64,000 nt of DNA, from the NCBI GenBank assembly GCA_028289545.1, contig JANQPG010000109.1, positions 36,513 to 100,512 of the forward strand, read 5' to 3'. Every line of letters starts with the position of its first letter. The stretch's first letter is position 1. Both the position numbers and the translations under genes were made by a program. This document shows, piece after piece, positions 53,125 to 60,476 of the stretch. The notes under the pieces were generated by a model. The model had not been told where the DNA came from. It ran no database searches and saw nothing but the letters and a program-made list of their open reading frames with translations. The stretch is from Woeseiaceae bacterium (lineage in GTDB: Bacteria; Pseudomonadota; Gammaproteobacteria; Steroidobacterales; Woeseiaceae).

Positions 53125-53523
53125 TCAAAGGCTGCTGTTCGCTCCCAGCAACGACACGTAGTCGGTAACTTCGATTTCGTCAAACGAGATTGTCTTTGTG
53201 TTGTAGCGCTTCGCCACTTTTCTTGCTTCCTTAGAGAAGCCGGACTTTGACGCCAGAATAAGCGCGTTGGTCGGAAGGCGGTCATGCTTAGCTGCCATTT
53301 GCTCAACCCAAGTGACATCGGCACGACGCCGATGGTCGCGGCATTCGATGCTCACAATAACCTGGTGACCACCCACCTCGCCGGTAATGCAGACGTCTAC
53401 TTCTCGCTCTGTGCCAGTGACCGAGTCTTGCAGCATCTTTGACTCCTCTACTACTGCACCTTCCGCGAGCGCCTTTTGGACTAAGTAGACGAGCTTTTGG
53501 AACTCGTTCGATCTCTTAGGCAT
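53125..53523 (-). CDS. PD-(D/E)XK-like (Mrr-type) nuclease
   Basis: Protein of 132 residues. The nuclease core is EREVDVCITGEVGGHQVIVSIECRDH, with Asp in EVDVC and an ExC/x-R pattern in place of the usual ExK (SIECRDHRR), followed by WVEQMAAKHDRLPTNALILASKSGFS typical of Mrr-type restriction enzymes (parts quoted). The whole protein is about one domain, so a separate recognition unit is expected from the coupled partners. The altered ExK makes activity uncertain. Confidence 0.75.
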   Translation of the reverse strand: MPKRSNEFQKLVYLVQKALAEGAVVEESKMLQDSVTGTEREVDVCITGEVGGHQVIVSIECRDHRRRADVTWVEQMAAKHDRLPTNALILASKSGFSKEARKVAKRYNTKTISFDEIEVTDYVSLLGANSSL

Positions 53524-53675
53524 ATGCCTGCACCACTATCTTGTTCGATACCGGGCAGGACTTATTGGGCACAGCGCGCACGTCAGTTGAGAGTCCAGAT
53601 TGGATGCCATGCGCATAGCCTACCTACTATGCGGCGAGTTCGCAGGCAAACTTGCCTTTTTGGCAGGAGCTTGAC

Positions 53676-53873
53676 ATGAACTTACTAACTAAGAGACAGG
53701 CCGCAGAGTTTCTGGGGGTCAGCATGGCATTCTTGGAGAGGGACCGCTGAGCAGGCGCACAGGTGCCCTTTGTTAGAATTGGGAGCCGAACCGTGAGGTA
53801 CTTGAAGTCAGACCTTGATGACTACATCAAAAGGAATCGCGTAATGGGACGATCTGGCAGGAGTGAACCGTGA
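53676..53873 (+). pseudogene. Excisionase/AlpA-like regulator with in-frame TGA
   Basis: From the ATG at 53676 (GGAG upstream) the frame reads MNLLTKRQAAEFLGVSMAFL, then ERDR-stop-AGAQVPFVRIG, then VRYLKSDLDDYIKRN to a TGA at 53871. The stop at 53748 sits where this family has a Trp (TGG). Everything else is a normal excisionase or AlpA helix-turn-helix of 65 codons. Either a nonsense mutation or readthrough of TGA; the gene is short enough that it is missed by the ORF track. The FRG gene start overlaps its stop (GTGA). Confidence 0.75.
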
Positions 53874-54799
53874 TTGATGGCAATTGGGAGATTCCAGAGG
53901 GGAAACCATACGCTGTCGCGTCGATCGAGTCGTGGACAGACTTTGTCGACTTGATCCAAACAAGCTTTCTTGATTGGCCTGAGTATATCTACCGGGGACA
54001 TCGCAACAATAGCTGGCCGTTGCGCTCCAAGTTCGACAGGTGGCTTGTCGATGCGAACAACAGGCTCAGCACATTTGATCCTCTCGCCGGCCTCGATGAA
54101 AGCGACACATCTCTCGTTGAGAGAAGGGCGAAGCCAGAGACGGTAGGAGACCGAGATGCATTACTGGCGCGGCAACTCAAACGGTTTGTAGACGCGTGCT
54201 GTGGTCGCCGTGGAGCCTCTCCGGCGCAGCTAAGTGCGGACGAGTGGTGGGCTTTAGGTCGGCATGTCGGACTCGACACACCCCTCCTCGATTGGACCAA
54301 GTCGCCATATGTCGCCTGCTACTTCGCAATGCAAGACCCTCGCGCACCCGATTCAGGGACAAGATATGTCTGGGTGTTTAGCCATCGCGGCGCCCATGAG
54401 CATTACATTGGCCAAGAAGAGAACGTGGACAAAAAAGAAGATGAACTGGAATCAGTTCAACTTCTGGACTTGCCGGTCGACGAAAACTCACGGTCGATTA
54501 GCCAGTCCGGGCTATTCACTCGCACTCCGGATGGCGAGGCTATTGAAGACTTCGTGGCACATCGACTGAAATTGGATGGGTACATGCCGGTCCTATTCAG
54601 AATCGACTTACCTGACAGTCTCCGAGAGGTTTGCTTGCGGAGTCTCGACTCAATGAACATCAACTCGTCGACGCTGTTTCCGGATCTTATTGGTGCTGCC
54701 GGGTTCTCGAACAGGGGGCTGGAGAAAGAGCTGACCAAGGTTTTCTGGGAGTTCGGCCCCGACTTCGTCAAGCGAATGCTCTTTGATGTGACGCACTGA
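53870..54799 (+). CDS. FRG-domain protein
   Basis: Protein of 309 residues; GTG at 53870 overlaps the excisionase stop, so the two are coupled. The FRG domain shows EYIYRGHRNNSWPLRSKFDRW near residue 40 and ALGRHVGLDTPLLDWTKSPYVACYFA near 140, with the key Arg-Gly-His/Asn residues and a YVWVF strand. FRG domains occur in phage-defence and toxin-like proteins and are thought to cleave nucleic acid or modify NAD; the activity is not settled. It lies 14 bp before a phosphatase. Confidence 0.85.
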   Translation: MIDGNWEIPEGKPYAVASIESWTDFVDLIQTSFLDWPEYIYRGHRNNSWPLRSKFDRWLVDANNRLSTFDPLAGLDESDTSLVERRAKPETVGDRDALLARQLKRFVDACCGRRGASPAQLSADEWWALGRHVGLDTPLLDWTKSPYVACYFAMQDPRAPDSGTRYVWVFSHRGAHEHYIGQEENVDKKEDELESVQLLDLPVDENSRSISQSGLFTRTPDGEAIEDFVAHRLKLDGYMPVLFRIDLPDSLREVCLRSLDSMNINSSTLFPDLIGAAGFSNRGLEKELTKVFWEFGPDFVKRMLFDVTH

Positions 54800-54813
54800 G
54801 GCGTCAGTCGACT

Positions 54814-55338
54814 ATGGGTCCAACCATCTACGAAATCGAGCAGATAGATAGCGGAGTCCTTGCTGTCATGGCCAAGCCCGTGGCAGGAGAATGGATAGAT
54901 GAGGAGTTCTCTGGGCTCTACGACGCAGGCATCCGTCAGGTAGTGTCGCTTCTGGAGGATCATGAGGCGTTCGAGTTGGGCCTCGCAGCCGAGGATGCGC
55001 TCTGCGAGAAGCATGGTCTCCATTTCATCTCCTTCCCAATCCCAGATCGAGGGTTACCCGCGAGCGTTCTTGATTTTTCGGCCCTTGCGAGGAGCATCTA
55101 TCACGAGACAGCAGGCGGCAAGAACTCCGTGATCCACTGCCGCGCTGGCATTGGTCGGACGGGTCTGCTCGCGGCAGGCGTGCTTTTGCATGCTGCGTTC
55201 GATGTCAACGAGGCTTTCGAGCACATCTCAAAGCGACGCGGAATCGAAGTACCCGACACAGAAGAGCAGCGGGAATGGTTGGCGTCCAACTTCGAGGAGA
55301 TCGTGAAGCGTGAAGAGCCACAAGGTTGGCATCTTTAG
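54814..55338 (+). CDS. Dual-specificity protein phosphatase-like enzyme
   Basis: Protein of 174 residues. The Cys-x5-Arg active-site loop is VIHCRAGIGRTGLLAAGVLL (Cys about residue 108), with FPIPDRGLPAS before it carrying the general-acid Asp (IPDRG). No regulatory domain is attached. A cytosolic protein or RNA 5'-phosphatase is possible. Its coupling to the FRG gene, 14 bp apart, suggests a functional pair. Confidence 0.85.
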   Translation: MGPTIYEIEQIDSGVLAVMAKPVAGEWIDEEFSGLYDAGIRQVVSLLEDHEAFELGLAAEDALCEKHGLHFISFPIPDRGLPASVLDFSALARSIYHETAGGKNSVIHCRAGIGRTGLLAAGVLLHAAFDVNEAFEHISKRRGIEVPDTEEQREWLASNFEEIVKREEPQGWHL

Positions 55339-55997
55339 ATGACCGATGAAACGAGCCCGGTAAACAAACTTCCCGATAACTCCTCGCTTCCTTTCAGCTC
55401 GCGCCACGCCTGACTCTCGGTGAACTGCGCGCTTTTCCCCTATCTGTAATGGAGCCGCATCCGCGGCCCGGGGACCCCAAAATATTTGGTGCAAAAATCT
55501 GAGCACCTATCTCTACGTCTTACGCCCCGTTTTCCCCCGTACCCCCTGCGTCTACGCCACGCTGGACGGCCTACCCCCGTGCTCCTGCACGTGGTGCGCC
55601 CTAACCGCTACCGCCGACCAACCGCCTCCGAGCCGGGCTGGGACGATCTCTGTAATTGACACCACTTCAATAATGGCAGGGGTTTCAAGCCCATTTGTGT
55701 ACCATCAGGTACCACTCTGAGTGTATCTACCCGCACGGGTCAGCCCCGTGAGCCACGTCAGGCGACCAGGGAGCGGACAGGCCCAACCGCCAGTGAGCGG
55801 TACGCGCGCTTAGAGCCGTTCTCAGGCGGTATCTGCCAGAGGGCGTACAGGTGGGTACATACGAACGCGCCTGACCGCCCCACCGTATCTATTTTTTCGG
55901 TCCGAAAGACAGGGGGCCACCACAAGGGGGATGGAACCGAGGGACGTATCCAGTCTTTTTCCCCTATCTGTAGTGGAGACCATCCACGGAGGAACCG
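55339..55997. other. Gene-free, repeat-bearing stretch
   Basis: About 660 bp with no convincing ORF on either strand. It carries a 22-bp direct repeat at both ends (see next entry), a further GTGTACCATCA at 55697-55707 like the element's end repeats, and C-rich runs (CCCCCGTACCCCCTG). It may be an old junction between two elements, or the control region of the 55998 operon. No terminator was seen. Confidence 0.45.
55433..55978. repeat. 22-bp direct repeat pair
   Basis: TTTTCCCCTATCTGTAATGGAG at 55433-55454 and TTTTCCCCTATCTGTAGTGGAG at 55957-55978 differ by one base and are 524 bp apart in the same orientation. The second copy lies just before the ribosome site of the 55998 gene, so a regulatory role is likely. 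The feature spans both copies and the DNA between them. Confidence 0.6.
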
Positions 55998-57020
55998 ATG
56001 AAAACTTTTGAACACCCGGAACGTGGTACCCGAAAGTGGTACCGGCGACGGGAGAAGCTGGCGCGGTATACGCGTGAGCTAAATGAGCTTGCCCCCATAG
56101 TGCGAGCACTCAAGGCCAGCGACACGCACGAGCTGCGGGACATTGCCCAAGATCAAGACACACTCGAACGTCTACTGGAGGCGAACGATGCATTGGCGTG
56201 GGTCTGGAAGACTCGGTACGACACACCGCAGTCCACCGAATGGCAGGCCAACAGCCCGCAGTCGAACGTTGAGCGATACTACTACTACGCGTGGAATGTC
56301 CGGCAGGGCTTCGGCGCGGAGGACGTACAACATTCGCAGAAGGCTGAGCTTAAGCGCGAGGTCTTCGGACCGAATACTCGTATACCCGGCCTGACTCGTG
56401 AAGAGGTCAACGCGATACTTCACGACCAAGAGACCCGAAAGCAGCAGGAAGACCGACAACCTGCTGACCCAAAGTTCATGGCCCGCTTGGAGGCGGGTGC
56501 CGTCGCCACTCAAGCATTCAACGAAGCGTACGCAGACTTGAGTAACAACGGGCCACTCCGCCAGAGAGTCCAGAAGGACATTGACGAGTTCGGGGATGGG
56601 TCAGGTAACAGTGATCTCGAAGCCTTCGATGGCTGCGCGCGAAATGCAACCCAGCTTGTTCGTGCGAGTCAGGTAGAAGATCGAAAAGGCCACAGCTACC
56701 GATCAAGCCGTCTGGCTGACCAGAGCGCTGGCTACCAGAGTGACGCGGAGTCAATCTGCCGCGGACTCGCCGGTCTCCCCAAGTCGCATGACGAGCACGT
56801 AGAGCAACTTCTGCCAGACCTTCTTAACAAGTGGACGTCGCTGATTGACTCAGGGCAGGTGAGCACCCGCAAGGAGGCACGTGATCACCTGTTTGGTCCG
56901 CCACCACCTCCGCCGACAAAGGAGGAGTTGTATGAGCGAGCGAAGGAGCGGTTGGCCGCGAAGGTCGAACTGATCGACCCCGCACAGCTAAACCTCAAGC
57001 TCCCCGAGGAGACAACCTAA
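55998..57020 (+). CDS. Unrecognised helical protein of the element
   Basis: Protein of 340 residues; ATG has GGAGG upstream. Very charged and helical (RKWYRRREKLARYTRELNEL, later PPPPPPTKEELYERAKERL). A proline run at about 313-318 separates a C-terminal amphipathic helix. No family was recognised; it could be a structural or replication protein of a satellite. Its stop overlaps the next start (TAATG). Confidence 0.65.
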   Translation: MKTFEHPERGTRKWYRRREKLARYTRELNELAPIVRALKASDTHELRDIAQDQDTLERLLEANDALAWVWKTRYDTPQSTEWQANSPQSNVERYYYYAWNVRQGFGAEDVQHSQKAELKREVFGPNTRIPGLTREEVNAILHDQETRKQQEDRQPADPKFMARLEAGAVATQAFNEAYADLSNNGPLRQRVQKDIDEFGDGSGNSDLEAFDGCARNATQLVRASQVEDRKGHSYRSSRLADQSAGYQSDAESICRGLAGLPKSHDEHVEQLLPDLLNKWTSLIDSGQVSTRKEARDHLFGPPPPPPTKEELYERAKERLAAKVELIDPAQLNLKLPEETT

Positions 57021-57274
57021 TGGCCAGCTTTGTCCGACGTACGAGTCATCTGGCAAGTCAGCAGGTGAAGTGCGACAAGGTAGGCCCACAGGGCGGCTCT
57101 CACGATGGCGTGGAAGTCATCTCTACGCGTAACGGTACAGCCTTCCGACTTGGACCACCTCTCTCCGGCAACTCCGCCTTTAGCAAGGAGCCGACTACAA
57201 ACGAAATCATGCGTGACTTGGAGCGCGACTTCGAGCACGTCCAACGAAAACTCAAGGAGACCCGAAATGGGTGA
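57020..57274 (+). CDS. Small unrecognised protein
   Basis: Protein of 84 residues, basic at the N-terminus (MASFVRRTSHLASQQVKCDK) with a C-terminal amphipathic helix (NEIMRDLERDFEHVQRKL). ATG overlaps the previous stop and its own stop overlaps the next ATG, so it is a coupled middle gene. No family was recognised. Confidence 0.6.
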   Translation: MASFVRRTSHLASQQVKCDKVGPQGGSHDGVEVISTRNGTAFRLGPPLSGNSAFSKEPTTNEIMRDLERDFEHVQRKLKETRNG

Positions 57275-57635
57275 GACCCTACGACTCAATATGAACCCGG
57301 ATGGTTCACTGAACGACCCAGACGCCCCGAGCGTTCAGACCAAGGCAGACTACGACACTAACCCGGTAACGGGTGGCGCTCAGATCGGCCACGTGAGATT
57401 CCAAGTTGAGGAATCTGTACAACGAGTGCAGGTTGGCGGGGACCTCGCTGACCAGCAGAAGCATGACGACCTCATGGCTCGTACGAACGCGTACGACGCG
57501 GAGGTTCAACGGGTAGCTCATCTCGAAGCTGCTGGCCGTCCGGTCTCGCAAGCAACGCGTGAGCACTTGCTGCGCGAGTATCAAGACATCTACATCGGCT
57601 GGCGCGGTTTCGGTATCGACATCGAACAGTCGTAA
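57267..57635 (+). CDS. Small unrecognised protein
   Basis: Protein of 122 residues from the ATG at 57267; the ORF track wrongly extends it upstream. MGETLRLNMNPDGSLNDPDA, then a helical middle (DLMARTNAYDAEVQRVAHLE) and REHLLREYQDIYIGWRGFG. The last residues look like a conserved tail. No family was recognised. Third gene of the coupled set. Confidence 0.6.
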   Translation: MGETLRLNMNPDGSLNDPDAPSVQTKADYDTNPVTGGAQIGHVRFQVEESVQRVQVGGDLADQQKHDDLMARTNAYDAEVQRVAHLEAAGRPVSQATREHLLREYQDIYIGWRGFGIDIEQS

Positions 57636-57887
57636 CCCTATCGCGGGAATGGGACGTGGCATTCAGTCCGCCACGGCCCGCGACCCCGAGCCGCTGACCT
57701 CGCTTCTTCTCCTGAGGAAGGCGGCTAACCTTTTTCAACGCTCAGCCGCACCTGATCGGCTGACACCATTTCATCCACGTTCCTACTGTGTGGAACTCGC
57801 CACGCCCGCCCCGACTGATCCCCGGGGTGTGGCTGGCACCCCTTCTACACCGCACACTCGGAACACTTAGCAGTAGGAACCAACACA

Positions 57888-58325
57888 ATGACTTCATACA
57901 TCAACACGGTCAGAGATTCTGCCGTCGATGCCTGCATGCCCGCAGCGCGTCTCGGTGTCTTTATGGCCATCGCGAGGTCGGCCAACAGTTCGACCGGGAT
58001 AGCGTGGCCATCACAAGAGACCATCGGTGAGCGGGTTCAGCTATCTGTGCGCTCCGTTCGAACACACATTAAGCAACTGACAGAGGACGGGTGGATCATC
58101 CTCGTTCGCAAGGGCAAGGGTGGTGACGGACGCTCCGGTGTACCGAACACGTACAAGCTGGTGGTCCCTGAGATTCGCCCTGACGCACCTGAGAGGCCGA
58201 CTCAGCGAAAACGCGCAGCCGTCGTCCCGATGGCTCGCAGGCAACCTCCAAGTCCACCCGTGATCTCGCCCGGGGAGTCCGGCTTCAACATCGAAGAGGC
58301 CATGGATGCACACGAAGAATTCTGA
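57888..58325 (+). CDS. Winged-helix protein, candidate replication initiator
   Basis: Protein of 145 residues. The first 80 residues form a winged helix of the HTH_36 type (ARLGVFMAIARSANSSTGIAW, then QETIGERVQLSVRSVRTHIKQL), followed by a basic linker (ERPTQRKRAAVVPMARRQ) and an acidic tail. This layout is common in plasmid and phage replication or regulatory proteins. The five iterons start within 2 bp of its stop, so it likely binds them. Confidence 0.75.
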   Translation: MTSYINTVRDSAVDACMPAARLGVFMAIARSANSSTGIAWPSQETIGERVQLSVRSVRTHIKQLTEDGWIILVRKGKGGDGRSGVPNTYKLVVPEIRPDAPERPTQRKRAAVVPMARRQPPSPPVISPGESGFNIEEAMDAHEEF

Positions 58326-58465
58326 CCAAGCGGAAGCTGACTTCCGGTAGGTCGTGGGTGTCGGGAGGACCAAGCGGAAGCTGGCTTCCTGTTGGTCAAC
58401 GACTAAGCGGAAAAAAACGACCGACCAAGCGGCAATTTTCGACGACCAAGCGGAAGCTGGCTTCC
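58324..58465. repeat. Five iterons, candidate replication origin
   Basis: Copies of GACCAAGCGGAAGCTGGCTTCC (three good, at 58324, 58368 and 58444; the first has A for G) and two degenerate ones at 58401 and 58423 that keep GAC(C/T)AAGCGG. Starts are 44, 33, 22 and 21 bp apart, close to multiples of the helical turn, so all lie on one face. The second half GGAAGC-TG-GCTTCC is an inverted repeat. The next 200 bp are A/T-richer with a small hairpin (TTAGCTTGTAAGCTGA). Together this looks like an iteron origin. Confidence 0.7.
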
Positions 58466-58683
58466 GCCTAACCCGTATAATCCGTTCTAACCCTATAAGT
58501 AGAACTGTAAGTTAGCTTGTAAGCTGACTGTTGAGTTGACCTTCAATGAGCAGGTAACAAAGGAACCCTTGATCTGGTGTCCCCGGACTCAGTCCGGCTT
58601 CAGTTCACTTCGAGTTCCACTTGTATCTGAAGGTGTGACTCGAAGTTGCCCTGAGACGCGGCGTCGCTGTAGCACGCGATCAA
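58466..58683. other. A/T-richer stretch after the iterons
   Basis: About 220 bp with no ORF of coding character. It contains TATAATCC, CTATAAGTAG and the inverted repeat AGCTTGTAAGCT, which would suit an unwinding region or promoter next to the iterons. Nothing else is apparent. Confidence 0.4.
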
Positions 58684-59199
58684 TCAAACTATGGGCACGT
58701 GCTCTGTCGGGAGTTTTTCATTCGCCATCACTTCTATGTCGAACCCGGAGAGCTTCATCACGGCTTTGTACGCATCGAGGATGGTCTCGTGGATCGACTC
58801 AAGGTCCTCCAGCATGACAGCGCAGCCATCCTCTGAGTTCCGCCGGTAGTTGTGTTGTCGATAGAACGAATGGACCAGCCGATTTCGCTCTCCAAGAGCC
58901 TTTGTCAGAAGCTCGTCAAGTTCGTCGAGAGAGTAGTCAGTGGTACCCAAAGATCGAATCAACTGCCCGAGAGTCTTCCTGTTCACGAGTTGAAGCAACT
59001 CCCAAGCCTTGTCGTGATCTGGGTTTTCAAAAAGACCCTTCTCAATCGCACCAGATCGAAAAAGGAGGGTCCCCAGCTCGGTTTCAAGTAGCTGCGCCGC
59101 CTCTGAAACAAAGCCGAACTTCCAATAGACATCTTCGATTGTCGTCATGAGGACCTGCTGAAAAACTGCATGCTGTTGAACAGACATACAGGATAGCAT
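58684..59199 (-). CDS. HEPN-like protein
   Basis: Protein of 171 residues; ATG at 59199 with AGGTG upstream. It is mostly helical (VSEAAQLLETELGTLLFRSG, DELDELLTKALGERNRLVHSFY). ERNRLVHSF is an R-x4-H motif of HEPN ribonuclease domains (Arg, then His five residues on). HEPN proteins are often toxin or defence RNases. It has no close coding partner; a minus-strand gene remnant precedes it. Confidence 0.7.
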   Translation of the reverse strand: MLSCMSVQQHAVFQQVLMTTIEDVYWKFGFVSEAAQLLETELGTLLFRSGAIEKGLFENPDHDKAWELLQLVNRKTLGQLIRSLGTTDYSLDELDELLTKALGERNRLVHSFYRQHNYRRNSEDGCAVMLEDLESIHETILDAYKAVMKLSGFDIEVMANEKLPTEHVPIV

Positions 59200-59214
59200 T
59201 TCACCTACGGGAGT

Positions 59215-59436
59215 CTATTGCGTGTGGCTACTTGGGTAGGCCCATCTCAGCGTCGGTTCAACCCTACCGTCAGGATCAAGTAATGCAGGCTCAGCGAGCA
59301 ACTCCCCGACCTCCGCCACCGAGTAAGCCCGCTTCGCCTCCACTTCAATCAACCGCAGATCAGCTCCCGCACAAGTCTCGCGGATAAACTGATCGCGAGC
59401 TGCACGCTTCTCTGAACGAAGGCACCCGTCATGCAA
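59215..59436 (-). pseudogene. DUF2726-type nuclease remnant
   Basis: Minus-strand reading DGCLRSEKRAARDQFIRETC, then DLRLIEVEAKRAYSVAEVGE, matches the C-terminal end of DUF2726 (a PD-(D/E)XK-like domain, usually DGxxH...RDxxL...lLRi.akraYs). Only about 60 codons remain and the N-terminus is missing, so it is a degraded gene. Confidence 0.55.
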
Positions 59437-59501
59437 CCCAGTGATAGACTCATACGCTACGTACTCTTAGGTACTTGACAGGCAGGTGACAGCTTTTTCC
59501 G

Positions 59502-60470
59502 ATGTCGATTTTCGACCCCTTCAGTGGTGACAAGATAGAGCTTGCCATCACGATTCCCGTCGACGAAGACGGCTTCATGGGGCGCGAGTGCCCTGCCGAA
59601 GCGTGCGAAGGATACTTCAAGGTCAAACCCGACACTGGCCAAGTGGACGACGACCTCCCGCGCATTTGTCCATATTGTGGACACTCTGCTCCGAGTGATG
59701 AGTTTTTTACCAAGGAGCAAGTGGAGTATGCGAAATCAATTGCGTTCCGGGAGTTCACAAAGTCAGTTGATCGTAAACTGAAGAAGATGGAGTTTTCCCA
59801 CGAGCCAAAAGGCCTGTTCGGAATTGGCGTCAGCATGAAGGTCAAAAGCGGGCCTCTGCCACCGATCAGGACGTATCGCGAGAAGTCTCTTGAGACGCGG
59901 ACCGTATGTAGCGAATGTTCTCACGAGTACTCGGTTTTCGGATTGTTCGCGTACTGCCCGGACTGCTCCGCCCATAACTCTCTTCAAATCCTTCATAGGA
60001 ACCTAAACCTAACGCGGAAGCAGGTTGATCTGACGGAATCTATGGAAGATCCAGACCTGCGCACCCACATACTGGAAGACGCACTTGAGAACTGCGTGTC
60101 TGCCTTCGATTCGTTCGGTCGTGAAGCATGCCGCGTGCGGGACGGAAAATGCACGAAGCCCGGAAAGGCCTTGTCAGTCTCTTTTCAGAACCTCGGACGG
60201 GCGTCAACGAGAGTACGAGAACTTTTCGGCTTGGATATTGCCCTACTTGTTTCCGAAGACGACTGGCGTTTCGCAGAGATTGCGTTCATGCAACGGCACG
60301 TTTTGGCTCATCGCGCCGGAGTGATTGATCAGAAGTACATTGACGAGAGCAATGATTCAGCTTCGTTGTTAGGCCGCAAACTCAAGATCGAACCGAATGA
60401 TGTCAAGCGACTCACAGAGATACTTGATCGCTTAGGGAAAGAAGTGATCTTGAAGCTGCCGAACCCTTAG
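59502..60470 (+). CDS. Zinc-ribbon protein with HEPN-like C-terminal domain
   Basis: Protein of 322 residues. Zinc fingers are seen at ECPAEACEGYF with ICPYCGHSAP (four Cys) and CSECSHEYSVFGLFAYCPDCSAHN (four Cys). The C-terminal half is helical, with AEIAFMQRHVLAHRAGVIDQ, an R-x4-H motif of HEPN ribonucleases. It may be a target-reading RNase toxin. The neighbouring trypsin-like gene is convergent, 6 bp away. Confidence 0.75.
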   Translation: MSIFDPFSGDKIELAITIPVDEDGFMGRECPAEACEGYFKVKPDTGQVDDDLPRICPYCGHSAPSDEFFTKEQVEYAKSIAFREFTKSVDRKLKKMEFSHEPKGLFGIGVSMKVKSGPLPPIRTYREKSLETRTVCSECSHEYSVFGLFAYCPDCSAHNSLQILHRNLNLTRKQVDLTESMEDPDLRTHILEDALENCVSAFDSFGREACRVRDGKCTKPGKALSVSFQNLGRASTRVRELFGLDIALLVSEDDWRFAEIAFMQRHVLAHRAGVIDQKYIDESNDSASLLGRKLKIEPNDVKRLTEILDRLGKEVILKLPNP

Positions 60471-60476
60471 AGAAAG

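Noticed and set aside
53640-53660. Small hairpin GGCAAACTTGCC followed by TTTTT as a terminator
   Set aside because: The stem is only 5 bp and there is no plus-strand gene upstream for it to end.
57559-57870. 103-residue plus-strand ORF between the element genes
   Set aside because: Low-complexity Ser/Arg/Pro text, out of frame with the 57267 gene it overlaps; no ribosome site.
58324-58465. CRISPR-like repeat array
   Set aside because: Repeat starts are only 21-44 bp apart for a 22-bp unit, so there are no regular spacers; there is no cas gene. Iterons fit better.
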